Below, in pieces: positions 13,723 to 21,646 of a DNA stretch of 35,022 nt. Within the stretch, counting starts at the first letter, position 1, and each line of letters begins with the position of its first letter. Origin of the DNA: Actinomycetota bacterium (GTDB lineage Bacteria; Actinomycetota; Acidimicrobiia; Acidimicrobiales; CADCTF01); the NCBI GenBank assembly GCA_019348255.1, contig JAHWJU010000014.1, forward strand, positions 1 to 35,022, written 5' to 3'. The notes under the pieces were generated by a model that searched no databases, had not been told where the DNA came from, and saw only the letters and a list, made by a program, of their open reading frames with translations. A program made the translations under genes and the position numbers.

Positions 13723-14940
13723 ATGGGATCAACAGAACGGATCCTGATCTACAGCCACGACACCTACGGGCTCGGGCACCTGCGCCGCTGTCTGCGCATC
13801 GCGGAGGGACTCTCCCGGCTCAGCCCCCGCCCCTCGGTCCTGATCGCCACCGGGTCGCCCCGCGCCCAGTCGTTTTCCCTCCCCCATGGCTGTGACACCG
13901 TGAAGCTGCCGGCAGCCACCAAGGGGCCCGACGGACGGTACCGTGCCCGCTCCCTGGCGATCCCCCTCGACGAGTTGGTCGGGATTCGCAGCGACCTGCT
14001 CCGCACCGCCGCCTCCTCGTTCCAGCCCGACCTCATCCTCGTCGACCATGCGCCGGTGGGGATGGCCGGCGAGCTCCTGCCACTTCTCAAAGAGCTCCAC
14101 CACCGCGCCCGCCCTCGGCTCGTCCTGGGACTGCGGGACGTGGTCGACGAAGCCCGGCGGGTACGGGCCGAGTGGGAGCAGGCCGGCGCATGGCACCTGC
14201 TCGAGACCATGTACGACGCCGTGCTCGTCTACGGAGACCAGAGGGTTCTCACCACCGCCGAGGAACTGGGTCTGGCGGACCGTCTCGGCGGGAAGGTGCA
14301 GTTCGTCGGCTATCTGGGCGGCCGCGCCGCGGTCACAGATCCACCCCTCGGGAACGAGCCTCCAAGCATCGTCGTCACAGCGGGAGGGGGTGGTGACGGT
14401 CAGCGGCTCCTGCGCTCCTATGCCGCCTTCCTGGAGCAGTTTCCGGCGCCGGCGCCGTTCCGGTCGGTGATCGTCACCGGGCCGCTGCTGTCCGAGCACC
14501 GCCAAGCGGAGCTGCGGCGGCGGTTCTCCGCCCTCGGTCATCCCCTCGAGTTGCTCACCTTCACCGAGCGCCTCGAGGAGCTGCTTTCGCGAGCCGCGGG
14601 GGTGGTCGCCATGGCCGGCTACAACACGGTCACCGAGATCCTCTCCGCCCGAGTCCCCGCCCTGTTGATGCCCCGGGGTGAGCCCCGGCGCGAACAGCTG
14701 CTGCGGGCTGAGCGCCTGGTGGGGCTGACCGGGCTGGAGATGTGTCCTCCGGGAGGTGACCAGGTGGCCGCGATCGCCGAGTTCGTGCCCCGAGCCCTCC
14801 ACCGGGGTCGCCTGCCGGTGCCGGCGCTTCGCCTCGCAGGAGTGGAGACGGTCGCCGCCGAGATGGCACGACTGGTGCAGACGGGCGCTGGAGCCTCAGC
14901 CTTGGTCGAGAGGGGGGACCGTGTCGCCCGCGTCGTCTGA
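13723..14940 (+). CDS. Predicted glycosyltransferase, GT-B fold (COG4671-like)
   Basis: ATG 13723 gives 405 aa, the first gene of the operon. The N-terminus ILIYSHDTYGLGHLRRCLRI carries the GxGHxxR loop of MurG/GT28-like and COG4671 glycosyltransferases. DLILVDHAPVGMAGELLPLL follows. The C-terminal nucleotide-sugar domain has SIVVTAGGGGDGQRLLRSYA and ends with AGVVAMAGYNTVTEILSARV and PALLMPRGEPRREQLLRAERL, the donor-binding region. It likely transfers a sugar from a nucleotide donor at the cytoplasmic face. Its last 20 nt overlap the next glycosyltransferase. The donor and acceptor cannot be read from the sequence. Confidence 0.88.
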   Translation: MGSTERILIYSHDTYGLGHLRRCLRIAEGLSRLSPRPSVLIATGSPRAQSFSLPHGCDTVKLPAATKGPDGRYRARSLAIPLDELVGIRSDLLRTAASSFQPDLILVDHAPVGMAGELLPLLKELHHRARPRLVLGLRDVVDEARRVRAEWEQAGAWHLLETMYDAVLVYGDQRVLTTAEELGLADRLGGKVQFVGYLGGRAAVTDPPLGNEPPSIVVTAGGGGDGQRLLRSYAAFLEQFPAPAPFRSVIVTGPLLSEHRQAELRRRFSALGHPLELLTFTERLEELLSRAAGVVAMAGYNTVTEILSARVPALLMPRGEPRREQLLRAERLVGLTGLEMCPPGGDQVAAIAEFVPRALHRGRLPVPALRLAGVETVAAEMARLVQTGAGASALVERGDRVARVV

Positions 14941-16192
14941 GGGATCGCCGCTGCGCGTGGGGTACGTCCTCAAGAAGTACCCGCGCCTGTCGGAGACCTT
15001 CATCCTCGACGAGATCCTCGGAGTGGAAGCGGCGGCGGTCGAGGTTGCCGTGTTCTCCCTCCGCCCTCCCGACGACGGGCACTTCCACGCGCAGCTGGCG
15101 CTGGTGCGGGCCCGGGCCCACTACCTGCCCCCCTTCGGGGGGGCGTCGACCATGGAGGCCCTCCAGCTGATCCCGGCCCTGCCCGATGGCTCCGAGCGGC
15201 TCGGCCGCGTGCTCGCCTTCGCCGGAAGCCTGCGGCCCGAGCGCCGCGCGGGTCTGCTCGTGCAGGGTCTGCACCTCGCCAAGCTGGTCGGGGAACACCG
15301 ACTCGACCACCTGCATGCCCACTTCATGACCATCGCCTCCCACACCGCCTACGTCGCCCATCTACTGACCGACGTCCCCTTCACGGTCACTGCGCACGCC
15401 AAGGACATCTACCGGTCGGAGGTGGACGTCCGGGTGTTCCGTGAAGTGGCCGCGGCGGCGAACGCTGTCGTTACCGTGTGCGAGGCCAACCGCCGCTACA
15501 TCTGCGAGACCCTTCTGGGCGCCGAGGCCGCTCGGAGCCGGGTCGTCCGGGTCTACAACGGCGTCCCCATCGGTGCGCTCACCGCCGGCTCCGCCGGGCG
15601 CGAGCCGGGTCTCGTCGTCGCCGCCGGCCGTCTGGTGGAGAAGAAGGGGTTCCACATCCTGTTCCAGGCCTGCCGTCTGTTGCTCGACAGCGGCACACCT
15701 TTTCGCTGCGTCCTCATCGGTGATGGCGATCAGCGAGAGGAGCTGGCGGCCCTCCGCTCCCGCCTCGGACTCGAGGCTCATGTGGAGATGGCGGGCGCGA
15801 TGCCTAGGGAGGAGGTGCTCGGCTGGATGCGCCGCGCCCGGCTCCTGGTCGCACCCTGCGTGACAGCCCGCGACGGCAACCGCGATGCCCTCCCGACCGT
15901 CCTCCTCGAGGCACTCGCCCTCGGCCTGCCCGTGGTGGCTTCCACGGTTGGCGGCATCCCGGAGATCGTGGACGACGGCAGCGAAGGCCTCCTGGTCGAG
16001 GAGGGGGACCCGGAGGCGCTGGCCGCCGCGGTGGCACGGATCCTCACCGACGAAGGGCTCTGCCAGCGTCTGGCTGCCGCCGGGAGAGATAAGGCGCTGG
16101 CACGCTTCGATCGCGCTCAGACCATTCCCCACCTAGTCGGGTTGCTTGGCGGAAAAGGGCCCGGCCGCTTGCCCGTGACGGTACCGGCATGA
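14921..16192 (+). CDS. Glycosyltransferase family 4 protein
   Basis: GTG 14921, with an AGGGGGG ribosome site inside the previous gene, gives 423 aa. The N-terminal domain reads LRVGYVLKKYPRLSETFILD, then DHLHAHFMTIASHTAYVAHL and PFTVTAHAKDIYR. The C-terminal donor domain has GLVVAAGRLVEKKGFHILFQ and the E-x7-E-type motif in LPTVLLEALALGLPVVASTV, followed by GGIPEIVDDGSEGLLV. These are the usual landmarks of retaining GT4 enzymes that extend surface glycans or glycolipids. It overlaps the first gene by 20 nt and the third by 4 nt (ATGA). Confidence 0.92.
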   Translation: MSPASSEGSPLRVGYVLKKYPRLSETFILDEILGVEAAAVEVAVFSLRPPDDGHFHAQLALVRARAHYLPPFGGASTMEALQLIPALPDGSERLGRVLAFAGSLRPERRAGLLVQGLHLAKLVGEHRLDHLHAHFMTIASHTAYVAHLLTDVPFTVTAHAKDIYRSEVDVRVFREVAAAANAVVTVCEANRRYICETLLGAEAARSRVVRVYNGVPIGALTAGSAGREPGLVVAAGRLVEKKGFHILFQACRLLLDSGTPFRCVLIGDGDQREELAALRSRLGLEAHVEMAGAMPREEVLGWMRRARLLVAPCVTARDGNRDALPTVLLEALALGLPVVASTVGGIPEIVDDGSEGLLVEEGDPEALAAAVARILTDEGLCQRLAAAGRDKALARFDRAQTIPHLVGLLGGKGPGRLPVTVPA

Positions 16193-17301
16193 AGATCTTC
16201 CATGTCTGTGCCGACCGTGGTGTCCCTCTCGACGGGACGAAGGGAGCCTCGGTGCACATGCGCGGTCTGGCGGCGGCACTCGTCTCCGGCGGCCACGAGG
16301 TCGTCGGCTTCACCAGTGCCGTGCCCCGTCCGGAGCCGGACTCACCGGTCTACCCGGCACCGCTGCACATCATCGACTCGCCCCACTCCATCATCCGGGC
16401 CGCCTGCTCGACGGGGACGCCGGACATCGTCTATGAGCGGTACTCGCTCGGGCACAGAGCCGGCCTCGTGGCCGCCCGGCGGTTGGGTCGGCCTTTCGTC
16501 CTCGAGGTCAATGCCCCACTGGTGGTCGAGGCCCGTCGCCATCGTCCCGCTTCAGTGGGCCCTGGCGACGCCGACTTGGAGCGCACCCTCTTTCGGGAGG
16601 CCGACCTCGTCGTCGCGGTGTCCGAGCCCCTCCGGCGCCACGTGGCCGCGGTGCGGGGCAGCGACGAGGGCACCGTCGTGGTCACCAACGGGTGCGATCC
16701 CGCCTTGCATCCCGTCCCGGCGCGACTCGACGCGGCGCCAGAGGCCACGCTGGTCTTCCTGGGTCACCCCAAGCCCTGGCACGGCGCCGAGCAGCTGCCT
16801 CCCGTCGTCGCTCTTCTCCGCCGGCGCGGCCGGAAGGTTCGGCTTCTGGTCATCGGCGGGGGTAAGGGGGCCGAGGCGATGCGCCGGGCTGCCCACCGTG
16901 CAGGTGTGGCACCGTGGCTCGAGGTGACCGGCCCCCTCGTCCCTGCGCTGGCCGCCGCCCGGCTCGTCGAAGCCTCGATCGCCGTGGCCCCGTACCCGGC
17001 CGACCCCTTCTTCTACTTCTGCCCGCTCAAGGTCATCGAGTGCATGGCCGCCGGGCTTCCCGTGGTCACCACCGACCAGGGTGATCTGGGGGCGATCGTC
17101 GGGGATGGCGGCGTCTTGGTGGCGCCGGGCCAGACCAAGGCGCTCGTCGCGGCGATCGAGGACCTGCTCGACGACGGACCCCGTCGTCGCCGGATCGGGT
17201 CTCTTGCCAGGGACCGAGCACTGTCCCGTTTCACCTGGGAAGCGGCCGCTCAATCCCTCGTATCGGCAGTTGGGCGGCTCGGGGTCGGGGAAGCGGCATG
17301 A
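16189..17301 (+). CDS. Glycosyltransferase family 4 protein (second)
   Basis: ATG 16189 overlaps the previous stop; 370 aa. The N-terminus KIFHVCADRGVPLDGTKGAS plus VHMRGLAAALVSGGHEVVGF is a GT4 acceptor-domain start. YERYSLGHRAGLVAARRLGR and FVLEVNAPLVVEARR follow. The donor domain carries TLVFLGHPKPWHGAEQL and VRLLVIGGGKG. The motif FCPLKVIECMAAGLPVVTTD is in the position of the GT4 nucleotide-sugar site, with GDLGAIVGDGGVLVAPG after it. It is distinct in sequence from the preceding enzyme, so the operon probably adds at least two or three different sugars. The stop overlaps the ABC exporter start. Confidence 0.9.
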   Translation: MKIFHVCADRGVPLDGTKGASVHMRGLAAALVSGGHEVVGFTSAVPRPEPDSPVYPAPLHIIDSPHSIIRAACSTGTPDIVYERYSLGHRAGLVAARRLGRPFVLEVNAPLVVEARRHRPASVGPGDADLERTLFREADLVVAVSEPLRRHVAAVRGSDEGTVVVTNGCDPALHPVPARLDAAPEATLVFLGHPKPWHGAEQLPPVVALLRRRGRKVRLLVIGGGKGAEAMRRAAHRAGVAPWLEVTGPLVPALAAARLVEASIAVAPYPADPFFYFCPLKVIECMAAGLPVVTTDQGDLGAIVGDGGVLVAPGQTKALVAAIEDLLDDGPRRRRIGSLARDRALSRFTWEAAAQSLVSAVGRLGVGEAA

Positions 17302-19070
17302 GGTTCAGGCCCCCCACGTTTCGCGGCCTGTCGGCATCGACACTGAGGGAGTCGTGGCGGACGTTCGGACCCGCGCTCGAGGGACAAGGACGCCAAGTGC
17401 AGCGGGCGGCATTGCTGTCGATCATGACGACGGGGCTGGAGCTGGCCCGGCCCTGGCCGCTCAAGGTCGTCTTCGACCGAGTGCTCCTCGCCCGCGGGAC
17501 CGCGGACCCGTGGGGCCTGGCCCCCGTGACGGTGCTGGTGCTGGCAGCAGTCGCCACCTTCCTCACGCCGCTGCTCATCGGCACCCTCAACGTCCGTTCA
17601 ACCGTCGCGGTGGCCCAAGTCGGGCGGAAGGCCACCACCCGGATCCGTCGGCAGGTCTTCGAGCACCTGCACCGGCTCCACTTCCCGTTCCACCAGTCGA
17701 GCCGCACCGGAGACCTGCTGGTGCGGTTGATGGGAGATGTCAACATGGTCCGCGACCTGCTGTTCGCGTCGTGGATCAACGTCCTCGCCCGCGGCGCTCT
17801 CGTCCTCGCCACGGCGCTGATCATGGTCGTCCTCGACCCCCTGCTCGCGCTCGTGGCTCTCGCGCCCATGCCGCTCCTGGTGATCGGCGTGGGCCGTTCC
17901 TCGCGGAAGCTGAAGGAAGTGACCCGCAAGCAGCGCCGGCGGGAGGGTGACGCAGCCGGTCGAGCGGCCGAGACCCTCCGCCAGATCAGGGTCGTCAAGG
18001 CCTACGCAGCCGAGGGGCGCGCCACGGAGCAGTTCGCCACCGACGCCCGTGCCGGGGAACGGGCCGGGGTCAAGGCCGCCAAGTTGACGGCGGAGATGGG
18101 CCGCCTCACCGAGACCCTCACCGGCGCCGGTCTGGCGCTGGTCCTGTTGGTCGGCGCCCGACGCGTCCTCGCCGGCTCGCTTTCGCCGGGGGACCTGCTG
18201 GTGGTCATGTCCTACGCCCGTTCGCTGTACAAGCCGCTCAACAAGATCTCGGGCGAGGGAGGGCGGCTGTCGAAGGCGGGCGCATGTGCCGAGCGACTGC
18301 TGGAGGTGCTCAGGGAGCCGCCCGAGGACACAGCTCGAGGCCGGCCGGCGCCCTACTTCCACGGGGAGGTCATCGTCCGGGACCTGCACTACGCCTATCC
18401 GACCGGCGTCGAGGCTCTCCGAGGTGTTTCGATGGAATTGCGGCCCGGGACGCTCGCTCTCGTCTGCGGCGCCAATGGCTCCGGCAAGTCGACGCTGCTG
18501 TCGATCCTGCTCCGCCTCCTCGTCCCCGACCGGGGGCTGGTGCTCCTCGACGGACAACCCGTGGAGGCCTTCCAGCTCGACTCCTACCGCGAGCGAATTG
18601 CCTATGTACCCCAGGACGCCCTCCTCTTCGGGGTCACCGTGAGGGAGAACATTCTCTACGGGCGCCCGAGCGCCACGGACGCCGAGGTCGAGCAGGCGGC
18701 GCGGGACGCCATGATCCATGACGTCATCGCCGCGCTACCCGATGGTTACGAGACGGAGCTCGGGGAGAATGGCGCCAGCCTGTCGGGCGGGCAGGCCCGC
18801 CGGCTCATGCTGGCCCGGGCCGCTGTCCGGGCCGCTCCCATCCTCCTCCTCGACGAACCGCTGGCCGGCCTGGACCCCGCCGCTCGCCCCCTCGTGGCCC
18901 AGGCGATCCGCCGCATGAGCACAGGGCGCACGACCATCGTGGTGAGCCACGGGAGCGACCCGGAGCTGGAACCCGATGTCATCGTCCGCCTGGGTGAAGG
19001 TCGCGTGGAGGCGGTTGAGGACCGGGTCCGACGACCGTCACCATCGAGCGAGTCGGTAACGAGCGGGTGA
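17298..19070 (+). CDS. ABC exporter half-transporter (membrane plus ATPase)
   Basis: ATG 17298 overlaps the previous stop; 590 aa. The first 330 residues are an ABC-exporter transmembrane domain with hydrophobic segments such as VTVLVLAAVATFLTPLLIGT and VLATALIMVVLDPLLALVAL. The coupling-type stretch RTGDLLVRLMGDVNMVRDLL is present. The ATPase domain has Walker A GANGSGKST (about 391), Q-loop YVPQD, signature LSGGQ (about 495), Walker B ILLLDEP (about 517) and the H-loop VVSHGS. It should work as a dimer to export or flip a lipid-linked or glycosylated product, given its position among glycosyltransferases and kinases. Confidence 0.94.
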   Translation: MRFRPPTFRGLSASTLRESWRTFGPALEGQGRQVQRAALLSIMTTGLELARPWPLKVVFDRVLLARGTADPWGLAPVTVLVLAAVATFLTPLLIGTLNVRSTVAVAQVGRKATTRIRRQVFEHLHRLHFPFHQSSRTGDLLVRLMGDVNMVRDLLFASWINVLARGALVLATALIMVVLDPLLALVALAPMPLLVIGVGRSSRKLKEVTRKQRRREGDAAGRAAETLRQIRVVKAYAAEGRATEQFATDARAGERAGVKAAKLTAEMGRLTETLTGAGLALVLLVGARRVLAGSLSPGDLLVVMSYARSLYKPLNKISGEGGRLSKAGACAERLLEVLREPPEDTARGRPAPYFHGEVIVRDLHYAYPTGVEALRGVSMELRPGTLALVCGANGSGKSTLLSILLRLLVPDRGLVLLDGQPVEAFQLDSYRERIAYVPQDALLFGVTVRENILYGRPSATDAEVEQAARDAMIHDVIAALPDGYETELGENGASLSGGQARRLMLARAAVRAAPILLLDEPLAGLDPAARPLVAQAIRRMSTGRTTIVVSHGSDPELEPDVIVRLGEGRVEAVEDRVRRPSPSSESVTSG

Positions 19071-20389
19071 GGACGCTGGCGGGACGGGCACCGTGGGGCA
19101 ACCTCGCCGAGCTCCACCGCCTCCTGTCGCCGGTGCCGGCCCGCTCTCTCCTCGTTGATGCGGGCATCGATGTCACCGCCGTCGACCCCGGCTACCTACG
19201 GCTGAAGCCGGAGACGGGGGCGCTGGTCGGCCTGACCATCGAGGGACGGGGCTCCCAGGGCGAGCACGTGCGGCTGCCTGCCTACGTCCGTACGACGACG
19301 GGTGAGCGGGCGGCGGCGCTCGCCGCCAAATGGGGACGGGCGAAGGGGCCCACCCCTCTCGGTCCCGCTGTTCGGCTTCTGCCGGGTGGGCAGAGCGTCC
19401 TCTTCCTCTTTCCGGCCGATGCCCGTCTCCGCGAACTGTCATGGGTGATGAAGATGCCCAAGCTCAAGCGGCGACTCGGCGGCCTCGATGCGCTGGGCCC
19501 GCCCGGGTTCGTGGTCAGCGGCCGCCGCTCCAGCTTGGAGTTGTTGCGCTACAAGCCGGAACGGCGGATCGTGGCCCGCGCCAACCTCAGGTTGTCCGGC
19601 TCGGACGGTTGGAGATTGAGAAGGGCGGTGATCCTGCGCTACTTCTCTGACAAAAGGGGCGTGGCTCTGGCCGGCGCCGCCGATCGTGTCCGGTCGTCGT
19701 CGCTCGGTCCTCTCGTCCCGAAGCCCCTCGGCACCCTGTTCGAGGGGCGCTTGTTCTTCGAGGAGGAGGTGAGCGGCGTCGAGCTGGCGACGGCCGTCCT
19801 GAACGGCGGCGCCGAGGCGGAGCCGGTGGCGCAAGCACTGGCCCGGCTCCACGAGTCGTGCCTGTCGTTCGGGCCCGCCCGGCCGCCCGGAGCGCTCCTC
19901 GTCAGCGCCGCGCGGGGGCTGCACAACATCGCCCTCCTCGCCCCCGGCCTCCGCCCCCAGGTGGACGAGGTGGTGGCGCGGTTGTCCGAACGCAACCACG
20001 CCGCCACCACCGTGCCGGTGCACGGCGACCTCCACCTCCACCAGGTGGTCGTCACCGGCGCCGGGCCGGTGCTGGTCGACCTCGAGCGGGTCGCCGACGA
20101 CGACCCGTTGCTCGACCTGGGTGGACTGGTGGCTCACCTCCGCGTCCTCGCTCTTCGCCACCAACTCGGTGCCATCCTGCGCCCGTTCGAAGAAGAGCTG
20201 GTCGAGACCTACCTGAGATTGGCCCGGCCGGCAGTCGACGGGGACCTCGGCTTCGCCGTCAGCTGCGGGCTGCTCCAACAGGCGCTTCTCGCCGCTCGCT
20301 GCGTGGAACGAGAATGGCCCCGTCTGGCCGAAGCGGCACTGGAGCTGGCCGACTCTGCCCTGGACGAGTTCCCTCCGGGGCGACTTTGA
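19067..20389 (+). CDS. Aminoglycoside-phosphotransferase-like kinase (first)
   Basis: GTG 19067 overlaps the exporter stop (GTGA); 440 aa. The C-terminal half has the APH/choline-kinase fold. The catalytic loop is VPVHGDLHLHQVVV (about 320-333) and the metal-binding motif VLVDLERVADDDPLLDLGGL. An N-lobe lysine-containing segment (ELLRYKPERRIVARANLRLS) precedes it. The first 130 residues are an extra domain of unknown role. The family phosphorylates hydroxyls of sugars, aminoglycosides, choline or lipids. In this operon a sugar or glycolipid acceptor is more likely than antibiotic resistance, though that is inference. The following kinase is a distant paralogue. Confidence 0.85.
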   Translation: MRTLAGRAPWGNLAELHRLLSPVPARSLLVDAGIDVTAVDPGYLRLKPETGALVGLTIEGRGSQGEHVRLPAYVRTTTGERAAALAAKWGRAKGPTPLGPAVRLLPGGQSVLFLFPADARLRELSWVMKMPKLKRRLGGLDALGPPGFVVSGRRSSLELLRYKPERRIVARANLRLSGSDGWRLRRAVILRYFSDKRGVALAGAADRVRSSSLGPLVPKPLGTLFEGRLFFEEEVSGVELATAVLNGGAEAEPVAQALARLHESCLSFGPARPPGALLVSAARGLHNIALLAPGLRPQVDEVVARLSERNHAATTVPVHGDLHLHQVVVTGAGPVLVDLERVADDDPLLDLGGLVAHLRVLALRHQLGAILRPFEEELVETYLRLARPAVDGDLGFAVSCGLLQQALLAARCVEREWPRLAEAALELADSALDEFPPGRL

Positions 20390-20391
20390 CC

Positions 20392-21507
20392 TTGCCGCAA
20401 CGACCACTTGCCGGCCCCGCCCCCCACGTCGCCACCAGCGCGGGATCGCCCGCGGCCGGCAAGGGCCAGTCCCTTCAATGGGATGTCCTCTACCCCCGCG
20501 TCCACGGCTCATGGTCGGCGATCCTCAGCCATGGAGGGAAGGAGAGGGCATACGGGCTGTACGACCCCATCGACAAGACGCTGCAGGAGGTGGCGCCCGC
20601 CCAAGACCTGGTGCTGCCGACGCTGGGGCGGTGGCTGACCCGCGGCGAGTTGGTCAGCTACCGTGTCGGCCGCCGCGCCGTGGTCCGTACTGTCGCTGGC
20701 GACGCGACCGCCTACGCCAAACTCGTGGCCCCGAAGAGGGCGGCGAGGCTGGTGGCGAGACACGAGGATCTGTCAGCGCTCTCGGCTGCCGACCCAGGCT
20801 TCCCCGGTGTCCCGGCCGTGGTCGGGGCCGGCGTCGACGACGCCATCCTCCTCGCTGACGCCAGGGGTACATCGCTCCACGACCACCTCGCGCGTCGGCT
20901 GCCTTGCGACTCTCCGGTGCTCGTGCACTTGGCCCGGGCGTTGGTCCGGTTCCACGGGACGCCTGCCTTCACCTTGGACGTCCCGAGCGCAACGGGCCCG
21001 GCCCTGGGCCAGTGGGCCTCTCTGGTGGCGGCCCAGTTCCCGGCGTGGCGCAAGCGTTACGGCGAGGTGCTGCAAGCGGTTGAGGGCGCCGAACCCGGGG
21101 CCCCGCGCTACGTGGACCGCCTGGTCCACGGCGACCTCCACGACAAGAACGTGATCCTGAGGGGCCATCGCGTCGTGCTGCTCGACGTCGACGCCCTGAG
21201 ACGGGGAGACCCGGCCGAGGACATCGGCAACCTCGCCGCCCACTTCGTACTTCGGGCCCTCCAGCGTGGAGATCCGGCCGAAGGCGGCCGAAGCCAGGCG
21301 GCCCGGTTCACCGCTGTCTACCGGAGGGCAGCCGGTGATGTGGACCCTGCAGCCGTGGTGGCGGCCGGCGCCCGCTCGCTCTTCCGTCTCGCCTGTCTCT
21401 ACTGCTTCCGTCGGCGCTGGCAGCCGATCGTCCCTGCTCTTCTCGCCGAGGCCGTCGCCTGGTCCACTGGCCCAGAGACTCTCGGAGGCAACACCAGCCC
21501 GCTGTGA
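20392..21507 (+). CDS. Aminoglycoside-phosphotransferase-like kinase (second)
   Basis: TTG 20392, two bases after the previous stop, gives 371 aa. The start is uncertain because no ATG or GTG lies in frame before the conserved part. The kinase features are AYAKLVAPKRAARLVARHED (N-lobe Lys), VDRLVHGDLHDKNVIL (catalytic loop, about 243-258) and VVLLDVDALRRGDPAEDIGN (metal-binding Asp). An N-terminal region (LQWDVLYPRVHGSWSAILSH) resembles a small beta domain. Two kinases in one exporter operon imply two phosphorylation steps or two substrates. No terminator is obvious before the convergent phosphoesterase. Confidence 0.82.
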   Translation: MPQRPLAGPAPHVATSAGSPAAGKGQSLQWDVLYPRVHGSWSAILSHGGKERAYGLYDPIDKTLQEVAPAQDLVLPTLGRWLTRGELVSYRVGRRAVVRTVAGDATAYAKLVAPKRAARLVARHEDLSALSAADPGFPGVPAVVGAGVDDAILLADARGTSLHDHLARRLPCDSPVLVHLARALVRFHGTPAFTLDVPSATGPALGQWASLVAAQFPAWRKRYGEVLQAVEGAEPGAPRYVDRLVHGDLHDKNVILRGHRVVLLDVDALRRGDPAEDIGNLAAHFVLRALQRGDPAEGGRSQAARFTAVYRRAAGDVDPAAVVAAGARSLFRLACLYCFRRRWQPIVPALLAEAVAWSTGPETLGGNTSPL

Positions 21508-21646
21508 GCACCACACCACGACCCAGGCTCATGCCAGCGTGCCCAAGCACGAACACCACGAGATGGGTCAGGGCACCCACAACGCCCACTCCAGAATCCC
21601 TTATTGCCCGCCGGAGGACGCCAGCGGCCACAGAGGCGATTGACCG

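Noticed and set aside
13729-14802. Long minus-strand frames opposite the glycosyltransferase genes
   Set aside because: Shadow frames caused by high GC at codon positions; the plus-strand proteins carry clear motifs.
17598-18719. 373-aa minus-strand frame opposite the ABC exporter
   Set aside because: Antisense of a well-supported ABC transporter; low-complexity Gln/Gly/Asp content.
19067-21507. Antibiotic-resistance aminoglycoside phosphotransferases
   Set aside because: The fold is shared by many sugar and lipid kinases, and the operon context favours a biosynthetic role.
21308-21631. Minus-strand 107-aa frame with a hydrophobic N-terminus at 21508-21631
   Set aside because: Most of it overlaps the kinase gene and it lacks a convincing start site; the 139-bp gap shows nothing else.
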